Assembly: GCA_012295275.1 (NCBI GenBank) | Contig: CM022669.1 | Coordinates: forward strand, 17,634,672 to 17,698,671 | DNA: 64,000 nucleotides | Direction: 5' to 3' | Origin: Chrysomallon squamiferum | Taxonomy: Eukaryota; Mollusca; Gastropoda; Neomphalida; Peltospiridae | Notes under the pieces: model-generated | Seen by the model: only the letters and a program-made list of their open reading frames with translations | Databases searched by the model: none | What the model was told of the DNA's origin: nothing | In this document: positions 55,639-64,000 of the stretch, piece after piece | Layout: every line of letters begins with the position of its first letter | Numbering within the stretch: the stretch's first letter is position 1 | Program-made: the position numbers and the translations under genes

Positions 55639-56193
55639 ATGTATATTCATTCAGTCATAGATTTATATAAAAAAAATAAAAAAATTCATCAGATCTTTAA
55701 ATTAGATAACATATTGAAGAATTTGTTTTCAAATTACCATTTTATAGTAAAGAATTGCATGTTTCCATTAATTCATATAACATATTCCATATTTCTGGAA
55801 TCATGGAGATATAAAAAAAAAAAAAAAAGAAGAAAAACAACTCAAAAATTACATCCCACCCCAACCATGAAAAAACAACAACACAACAGTAAAAAGCCAA
55901 ACAGTCAATATAATTTATTATTATTTTTATATTATTTTACTTACTGCATCATTAATGATATTCTTGCGCACAGGGAATCCCATCTGGATTTATGTTCAGT
56001 ACATTCATTGATTGAAAACATTTTTATTGCCATTCTCCATGATTCTAATTATATTAATAATCATGTGGTCAGTATTGTACATATTTTCTTTTCCATTCGT
56101 TGTCATTGTTTTCAGCTTCATGTTGAAACAAATACAAATAAATGTAACTGTTTTGTCAGTAGTTGGAAGAGTTATTTGGATATAATAAAGTAA
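55639..56193 (+). other. Unexplained 184-codon open reading frame in MAP1 intron 2
   Basis: From the first ATG (55639) to the stop at 56191-56193 the frame is open for 184 codons; without requiring ATG it is open from 55579. That is long for DNA this A+T-rich. The translation is rich in Ile, Asn, Lys, His and Phe. Its middle, from about 55810, is low-complexity Lys-rich sequence from a poly-A run. I recognise no domain, transmembrane pattern or transposase motif. It may be chance, or part of a decayed element. A real gene is unlikely. Confidence 0.15.
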
Positions 56194-56882
56194 TAATAAT
56201 AATAATAATGAGTAAACAAGTGTAATTTTATTTATTTCATCTTTTTTTTTTTTAATTATTAAGGTTATTATTATTATTAAGATTATTTTTAATTTATTAT
56301 TTTATAACTAAAACCAGTGCTAATCTTTATTACTTAATTCTTAATTAACTGGCATGGATTGGTGATTGAATCAGCTTTATAGATATATTACTTTTTTATT
56401 AATGTTTCCTAAGTGTGCCAGCATTTATATCTATCTGACTTACACTTTGTGATTGTTAATATTTCATTCAATCATTGGAACTAAAAATGAGAGAAAGATG
56501 AGATAAAAGAGTGATAATTTACGTGAAAATCATTTTAACTTGTAAAAATTCATTTCTTTATCAGAATAATCATCGTTCATCTTAATTTGTGTTTCAAAAT
56601 CTAAGAGAAAATAACCAAGTTAGCTCTTTTATCATTGAACAGTCTTCTGAGGTGTAAAATAATTTTTAAAATTCATAATCATTCGTTTTAATTTAATTTT
56701 TTTTTATCTACCCCCTTAAATGCATCATTATACCTTTGGTACAAGGTATAAATCACATTCATTTATCTGTATTTCATGTCACAACATTGAAAAATACAAT
56801 CTAAATATATTTATTTGAATGTCTGTTGAACATTCATTTATATTTTAAAATAACAAAAGGCAAATTTATTCTCTATTTTCAG
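56194..56882 (+). other. MAP1 intron 2, last part, ending at the exon 3 acceptor
   Basis: A+T-rich, with (AAT)n near 56193 and (ATT)n near 56270. It ends in the pyrimidine tract and acceptor TTCTCTATTTTCAG at 56882. Nothing else supported. Confidence 0.7.
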
Positions 56883-59800
56883 GTGAAAGGATTATTCGAC
56901 ACAAATCAGAAAAGATTGCAGTGGAGATCTTGGTCAACCCACAGACAGCAACAGTCCGCAGATCCCTGAAGGGTTTCCTTACTACCCAGACACCACACAA
57001 GTTTCTCCTTTACGTTGGCCATGCCTTCCAGGGCTCTGGGGCGTGGGTGCTGCAGGATGATGTCTTTACTTTTGCTAATCTGGCCCACGTGTTTAAGGAC
57101 ACTGATGTTGAAAATGCCATCAAGCAGAGTCCCGGGACTCAGCTGACCATGTACACACTCGCTGGACCCGACTGGAAAAGCAGCTTCTTGAAGCACGACT
57201 TCAGCAAGGAAATTCACATTGAAGTGAACCCAGCACAGAAGCTGCACAATGTCCATGGCGTGCTTCAGTTTGCTGCCTATATTGGAAGTTTTGTCAAGAC
57301 GCAGAATGTCACGACAATGTTGCACTCTTCAGAGATTGTGGGCAACATTAAGTTCAGCCGACCAACTCTGTACATCTTCCCTGGTTGTCAGGGAGATTCT
57401 GCTCTCTTTGGCATCAATGGCTTTAGCCTTCTTGTCAATGGCGGGTATAGTAGGAGGTCTTGCTTCTGGGATTTCACACGTCACTTAGATAGAATTGATG
57501 CTTTTCTGCTCACCCATTTAGGCACAGATAATTTATTTGGCATAGGTTCTGTTCTGCAACGAAAACAGATAGAAAATGTCCATCCTGAAATTGGCTTTAT
57601 GTATCTGAATTCTAGTGAAAAAACAAGAAATTCTCCCTTGCCTAGTTTAGAAGATGTCACCCAGAAAGACCCAAGTCTACTGATCAATTTGGCTGAAGAG
57701 GGAAGCCGTCTGATAGATTATTCAAAGCAGTTAGGTCAGCTTCCCCACCCATGTTCACGCACAACTTCTGGGCCAAACCAGGAACCTGTAAATCTGTATC
57801 ACAAAGTTGGTCACGGTTCATTGGATATGTATATCCTCAATCCTGTACAAGACAGCAAGGAGCTGAAGGAATTTTACATGCAGTGGAACAAGCAGGTCAA
57901 CAATTTTGGAGTTCAGCAGCACTTTCCTCTACCAAATATGCTGTCCATCTGCGCTTTGCTTGTTTGGAGGCCATCCAGTCCAACTGAGAAAATCACTAGG
58001 ATTTTCTTTCCAGGAAATGCTCCTCAAAATAAAGTCATTGAGGGTCTGGAAAAGATTAAGAATTTGGACTTCTTGAAGCATCCTTTCTGCACTCAGAAAG
58101 ATCTTCACCCTGTGAAAAAGACACCAGGATCAAGAGCTACCGCAACCAAGACTACTCCAAGATCATCAGCTCCTGTCAAGACTGAACTGTCCAGAAGAAC
58201 AGAGAGACCAGAACGACCGAAGCCCTCAGTACCAACAACCATGACTAGAGGAAAGGTGGCTAAAGAGGATTCTAATAAGAAAGCTGCAACAAAGACCAGG
58301 GATGTTAAAAAAGACAAAGAGAAAGAAAAAGAGAAGAAGGAGAAGTCTGATAAGTCAAAATCTTCAGCATCGTCTAGTCCTTCAAAAAGTTCTGTTTCAG
58401 CTGCCTCCCCATCAAAGAGCTTGACACCAACTGAGTCTGCCCCTGAACCAGTTACACCCCAAGGAAAAGCAGAACCACCAGTGAAAAGTGAACCAGAACC
58501 AGTACAGCCAGCACCACCAGCTGAGCCAAGTGCTCCTCAGGAGCCCTTGGTAAACCATGTAAGTGAACAGCCACCTGTGACTGGTACAGAACAGGCTGTT
58601 AATTCTGTAAATGAGGCAAGAGAAACCATTTCTCCTGAACCACTTCCAGATCCCACACAGTTTGAGCCTACCACTTATGACAGCGTACAGCAGGTGGCAT
58701 CTCATCCACCTTATGATAAAGAGAAACTTGCAGAGCTTGGGATTTATGATGATGATTATGAAGAGCACGAGAAACCTGTTGCAGATACCACACTTGACAA
58801 GCAGAAACAGGAAGAATTGGGAATTTATGATGATGATCAACAAAGATTTGAGAACACAGTCCAAAATGATGTCAGTGCAGTGAATGATAACCAGCACTCT
58901 TCAGTAACATCCCCTCTATCACCAGGGGATGAAGACTTACTTCAACCACAAGCTTTGCCAGACCCAGTTGCAATTCCTGAACAGGCTCCTATAGATGTGG
59001 AGAGACAATTCATTAAAGAAGAAATTGTTCCAGAAGAGGCCAAAGGTGAATTTTCTGCTCCAGAGTTTCAAGAAGAAAAGGAAGAATCTGCTCCTACATG
59101 TGATGTTGATACAGCAAAAGAGGAATCATCTGCAGTTGATATGTTTAAAGAGGAATCTCCAGCCCTTGATATGTCGAAAGAGGAATCTCCTGAACCTTGT
59201 GATATGTCAAAAGAGGAATCACCTGCACCTTGTGATATGTCAAAAGAGGAATCACCTGCTCCTTGTGATGTGTCGAAAGAGGAATCACCTGCACCTTGTG
59301 ATATGACAAAAGAAGAATCACCAGCCCCTTGTGATATGACAAAAGAAGAATCACCAGCACCTTGTTATGATGAAATGAAGGATGAATCTCTTGTTTATAA
59401 TGATTTGGCTCCAAAAGAACAGTCTCCTGCCCCAGGACACATGGACCCAGCACAAGATATTCCATCTTCACCAGAGCCAACAGAGGAGCCACAGGAATTT
59501 TCATACCAACATGAGCCTGCTGCTAAGGAAGAGACAAGTGCACCTTTCATGCATGAGCCTGAAGAAACTCCTGCCCAAGAATCAATAGAACAAAGTCTTC
59601 AGTATGGCATTACAGATGACCAGACTCCACACATGGGTGGAATTAGAGAGGAGGAGGAAGAAGAAGATGCAGTCCAGTCTGAAATGAAAGGTGAAAAGGA
59701 ACACTCTGTAGACCCAGAGGAATTCCAGCATGCTTCAGCAGGATCAGCTGTTGATGCTGAAGATGATCATCATGAAGCTGGTGAATCAGAGAAGAAGCCA

Positions 59801-61438
59801 GAAGTGATGGACAAACAGACACTGGAAGATTTGGGTATTTATGAAGAAGATGATCAGGAGGAAATGGGTAATGAAGACGACACTACACGTGACTCGCTTG
59901 AAAGAGATCCTAGTGCATTTGTTTACGAGAAGGAAGTAGATTTAGAGGGAGAAGATGGATCTCATCAGGAACAACAGTTTAGTTTTGAGAAAGAACATGC
60001 AGCTGAACAAATACAGCCAGATGTACTTGGTGACATAAAGGAAGAAGATGCTTCTGCCAAAGAGGGTGAAGTATCAGTAACAGAGAATAACCACTTTGAG
60101 ACTGATTACAATGCTCAGATGGAAGAGTCACATGTTGGACAAGATATATCATATGATGGCTCTGCTCATGAAATGGAAGGAGAACAAGAGTCAAATATTC
60201 CAGAGGCTTTTGAGAAAGATGACACTCCTCAGCCAAGAGAAAACCAACCCTTTGATTTTTCAGGGGCTGTGAATGAAAATGTTAATGGAACAGGGAAAAT
60301 GGAAGCTAAAGAAGATGACACTGATTCAATTGATGGAGGTACTCCAGATGATGACAAGGACATTGATGAATCATTTCCACACCATCAGGAGAAAACATCA
60401 AAAGATGCACCTGAAGAAGAACATGACATGCCAGCCAATATGCGTCCTGAATTTGAGGCAAAAAATCCCTTTGACACAATGGACCAGCATGGATACAACC
60501 CATTTGTTGGTATTGAGGATTCAGTTTATGAACAACAGCCTCCTGCCAATATGTCAAGCACTGAACAAGACTCTGTGAAGGAAGCAGAAAAAGAATTTGA
60601 TCCTGTTGCTGAATGGGGCCAACCAATGGGACTTCCTTCCCCGTCCCCACCTGAAGAAAATAAAACTGAAGTGGCCACAGCAAATGGAATTAACCCTGAT
60701 GTCACAAACAAATCTCCTAAAGCTACAAAAACAGCGAAGAATGGTACTGCTAAGACAGATGATAACAAAAAATCACCACCACGAACCAAGTCCCCAGAGA
60801 AACGATCGCCCACAAAGGCTAAACCAACTAATGGTCACACAAACAGGTCATCAGACCTGCACACAAGAACAGGCAGACCTCAGTCTGCTGCTGCTGACAA
60901 GAAGACAGAAACAAAGAGACCTGCCACTGCAAACACAGACAAGAAACCTCTCTCTCGCACCCGGCCAGCCACAGCACCTTCAACACGTCAAACAGAAACT
61001 AAAACACGAGCTGCAACAACCCGACGTCCTGCCACTGCTACTAGTCGATCTTCTCCCATAGCCAGCAGAGCTCCACCGCTTCCCCCTATGACTCCATTCT
61101 ACGTGGACCTCACCTATATTCCCAACCACGGTGATCCACTCTACAGCGATGTGGAGTTCTTCAAGAGGGTCCGGGCAAGGCATTACGTACTGAGTTCTCT
61201 GTCTCCTAATCCTCAGATACTTAACTCACTGCTCGAGGCCAAGAAGCTCTGGGAGGATAAGGATTTGGATGTCACTGTCATTCCAACGTATGATAATGAA
61301 ACGCTTCGACACTGGATGGGTCTCCACAAGGAAGACCTCGGTCAGTTGAAGATAGACGTGGCTCCGTCTGCCAGCCGCTGCACCATACAGCTGCAGGACC
61401 ACGAGACCAGCTGCTCCGCTTATAGGCTTGAGTTTTAA
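56883..61438 (+). CDS. MAP1B: MAP1-family microtubule-associated protein, large terminal coding exon
   Basis: Encodes residues 80-1597 and the stop. MAP1 proteins bind and stabilise microtubules, mainly in neurons, and are cut into a heavy and a light chain. Residues 20-487 form the N-terminal module. They include FPGCQGDSALF (245-255), the degenerate metallo-beta-lactamase motif THLGTDN (290-296), and a final block ending DFLKHPFCTQKDL at 487, all as in MAP1B. Residues 490-575 are basic, with a Lys/Glu run (555-567) like the KKE-type microtubule-binding stretch. Residues about 660-1340 are acidic and disordered, with three LGIY motifs, a KEESPAPCDMS array, NPF motifs (1274, 1285) and DPVAEWGQPMGLP (1319). 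Residues 1360-1470 are basic with KSP and three RPATA repeats. Residues 1483-1597 are the light-chain domain (FYVDLTYIPNHG, VEFFKRVRARHYV). The protein is shorter than MAP1A/B and far shorter than Futsch, but looks complete and intact. Confidence 0.97.
59075..59400 (+). repeat. Coding minisatellite in MAP1: KEESPAPCDMS array
   Basis: In-frame repeat units begin at Lys 825, 835, 845, 856, 867, 878, 889 and 900. The first two are 10 residues long and the rest 11 (33 bp); a degenerate KDES unit follows at 912. From 845 on, each unit has one cysteine, at 852, 863, 874, 885, 896 and 907. The middle units differ at only a few bases, mostly synonymous, so the array is recent and probably variable in copy number. 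Each unit offers a Ser-Pro site. The open frame on the opposite strand here is a shadow of the repeat. Confidence 0.96.
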
Positions 61439-61604
61439 ATGAACCGTGACCAAGATGTTACAGTTGCAGAAATCAGGTCTCAGATGGCTTTTCTTTTCTG
61501 CTGTTAGGCTGAGGTTTTTGAATGATGTGTGTGAACATGTGTATGAAATGGAGTCCATTATTAAGCAGTGTTGTTGGTTGATTGCTGATTTAGTTGAAAT
61601 GTTT

Positions 61605-61648
<44 letters not shown>

Positions 61649-62550
61649 GGCTTCTGACTATGGTTGGGGTGGAAAAGCGTGGAATTGTAACATGTGGCTC
61701 TGAAACAAGTTTTTGATGAGAATGCATCATTCAGTAGTGTTTAATTTATCAATATGCTTTTCTGGGTTTTTTCTTGTTTTTTTTTTTTTTGTTTGTTTTT
61801 TCCTCTTTGTCTTTGTTGTAAAATTGTTGCTTTAGTTTTTCCTTTTGGATTTCTTGTAAATCTTTATCAGAGACTGTAAATGTATGTTTTAGAGAGTTAA
61901 TATATAGTCTGATCATTTTTCAAATTAGTCAGGATTTTTTTTTTTTTCTCCTGTATTAATACACTCCAGTACAAAACAAAAAATGTCATGTTATCCTTTT
62001 TGATATAAATGCTTCAGATATATTTACTATTTTATTCTTAATTTTTCCACCATGACATTTATTGTTTCAGAAATTAAAATGTTTCATCTTCACTTATCAT
62101 AATTACTTTTTAAAATATTTTTAAATGTTATGTAAAGTTGCATAAACAGCATTATTGTGAAAAAACCCCAAAACAACAACAGATATGGAATTAGATACCT
62201 GCTTGATCACAAATCTGTCTTATCATGAAACATTCAGAAACTGAGAAATGAAGAGTTTTCTGTTGAAATTACTATGGTTTTGGATTTTAAAGACATTGTG
62301 TATTTCAGTTTATTAATTCCAGTTACAAGACTTTCCATCATGTTTGGACTTTATTCTGTACAATTTTAAAGACTCTTCTTTACCTATCTGGAATTACAGT
62401 GTCATTTTATTTATGACATTGTGAAGACCGATGTTTGGACTGTGTTACTCAATGTTTAAAAATGTCATGTTTTAATAGTTTTGATTCTGGTTTAAATCTA
62501 CAAATGAATCGGTTGATATATATGTTCAAATAAATAGATTAATTGAGATG
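61439..62550 (+). other. MAP1 3' untranslated region (minimum extent)
   Basis: Follows the TAA stop. It has a T(33) run at 61612-61644 and several shorter T runs. The first canonical AATAAA after the stop is at 62529-62534. Longer forms are possible because further AATAAA hexamers occur at 62870 and 63409. The exact end cannot be set from sequence. Confidence 0.55.
62529..62534 (+). terminator. Candidate polyadenylation signal for MAP1
   Basis: First exact AATAAA downstream of the MAP1 stop codon, about 1.09 kb into the 3' untranslated region. It is followed within 40 nt by a G/T-containing stretch (GAGATGTTTCAG, CTAGTGT). Alternative signals are at 62870-62875 and 63409-63414. Confidence 0.45.
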
Positions 62551-64000
62551 TTTCAGACTACTAGTGTAAACCGTAATTTTATTAATGATGTCCTGAAATC
62601 AGAAATAATTGTATCTATTGGTTATTTGTAATATGAACACTAAAAAGGGGAAAAAAACCATATATATAATCAACATTGAATGTGTTTCTTTTTCATGTTT
62701 TATTACAAGCATGTCATGTTCTGTCATTCTTTCATTTTAAGAAAGCAGTTAAGACAAGATAAAGAACAGGGTTGCACCTTTTTTTTTCTCTTTTTTATTT
62801 TTTTTAATTTTTTTTTTAGAAATAATATTTAACAAATATATTTCAAATGTAATTTAAAAAAATTAAAACAATAAAATATTTAGCCGATTATGTTTTCTAC
62901 ATGACCATTTATAACAGAGAAAAGTAAAGAGAAAAACAAATAAATAATGGTTTAAATGGAGAATGTTATTAAAATTCGTATTTTACTTTTTAGTGTTTGC
63001 TTTTTAGTGGACACACTTTGTTAAATATCCAGTGCTTTACCACCCCTTACTGTAAAATGTACATAAAAAAGCAAATATCAATGTTATGCAACTGCCTGTT
63101 TGCTCAGTGTATGATTTTATTTTTCTTCATTCTGAAAATGATTCTACCAAATGGTAATGTAAAATATGTAAACAGTTGAAATTTTTCACACATTTCTTTA
63201 TGAATTTTTAATTTTTAATTTTTTTTTGAAAAAGTAGAATTTGTTACTGCTACTTTTAAACAAAAATGTAATGTGAGTATTGTAAAATAATATTAAAATT
63301 ATTTTTGAATACTTTTTGAATGTTACTTTTCTGAATTCTCATTTTCTTTGTAAGCAGGCAAAAACTTAAATTTTTAAGGGGACGGGTTTTCTAAAAAACA
63401 AATAATGAAATAAAAATTTGTTTATTAATATTTTTGACTACAGAATTCTGTAATTTTAAAATGCAACACTTACAGGGAAAAAAAAGAAAAAAGTTATGTA
63501 ACTGTTACAAGCTAGCTGGAGCATTTGGAATAAGTAACTTACAGGCCAGCTCACAGGATACCAAGTAACATAGCCAGTTTGTGATATATCACTGTAGATT
63601 TAAAAAATAATAAAAAATTCAACCTTTTCAATGATGAACTGTTTTGTATCTGGCATGTGGAACTGGTTAGGGAAGTCTGAATGTCATAAATCACTAAGTG
63701 CAATTGATGCACTGTCACTTTTTTGTTTGCTTTTCATACTTTTCTTAATTATTATTTCATTCCTTGACTGTCTGTATGTGTAGTGCAGATAACTTTTTGG
63801 TGTTTCATTTGTATAACCTCGATTCTGGGGTTTTCATTAAATTTTAAAGTAATAATGATAAATTGGATCACATAAATTTGAAGGAAAAAAAAAAATAAGA
63901 AAAAACACAACAAAGAAAACAAGAACAAAACTAGCCAAAAAAAAACAACAACATAAACAGGATTTATAATTGGACTATACATTTGTTAAATGAATTTTTT
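62551..64000. other. Region downstream of MAP1: possible extended 3' UTR, no gene recognised
   Basis: A+T-rich sequence with two further AATAAA hexamers on the plus strand. Open frames on either strand are short and low-complexity. No exon, RNA or element is supported. Confidence 0.55.

Noticed and set aside
56906-57325. Minus-strand 139-codon frame opposite the MAP1 N-terminal module
   Set aside because: The plus strand here encodes the conserved MAP1 module, which fully explains the open antisense frame.
58412-58897. Minus-strand 161-codon frame inside MAP1 exon 3
   Set aside because: Shadow of the GA-rich (Glu/Lys/Asp) coding strand; no family similarity and no separate promoter or splice evidence.
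59145-59504. Minus-strand 119-codon frame across the MAP1 repeat array
   Set aside because: The 33-bp period keeps the antisense frame open; the plus strand is clearly the coding one.

Overview
The window is nuclear DNA of an animal. It is very A+T-rich (roughly 70% by eye), with introns bounded by GT...AG, long homopolymers and many microsatellites. The encoded proteins and the short-repeat style suggest a lophotrochozoan, most likely a mollusc. That placement is inference; no sequence here fixes the species. There is no bacterial gene, no CRISPR array, and no rRNA or tRNA gene that I could recognise.

Two genes are supported, arranged head to head. (1) On the minus strand, positions 1616-3453 hold the first four coding exons of a ubiquitin-activating enzyme (E1), closest to UBA6; the rest lies beyond position 1. 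(2) On the plus strand, positions 4504-61438 hold a complete single-copy-type MAP1 gene (the family of vertebrate MAP1A/MAP1B/MAP1S and fly Futsch). It has three coding exons: 4504-4642, 48693-48791 and 56883-61438. Joined, they read in frame for 4,794 nt, giving 1,597 residues. The two start codons are 1,050 bp apart, and the spacer holds two CCAAT boxes in opposite orientation and an ETS-like site, as expected of a shared divergent promoter.

The MAP1 protein has the family layout: an N-terminal folded module with a degenerate metallo-beta-lactamase-like part, a basic Lys/Glu stretch, a long acidic disordered middle, a basic Pro/Ala/Lys region, and the C-terminal light-chain domain. The disordered middle carries the most interesting coding features: a recent 33-bp coding minisatellite (consensus KEESPAPCDMS) that places a cysteine every 11 residues, three copies of a motif ending LGIY(D/E)(D/E)D, and two NPF motifs.

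About 52 kb of the window is MAP1 intron (44,050 bp and 8,091 bp). No nested gene was recognised there. It holds many old, diverged tandem duplications (unit lengths about 23, 33, 40, 54, 60, 90, 125, 150 and 363 bp), microsatellites, perfect palindromes, one likely tRNA-SINE relic, and several islets of more complex sequence that could be enhancers. One islet has a perfect DR1 nuclear-receptor element; one minisatellite has octamer (ATGCAAAT) sites in several units. I found no evidence for an undescribed defence or mobile system. The most original material is inside MAP1 and in its intron architecture.
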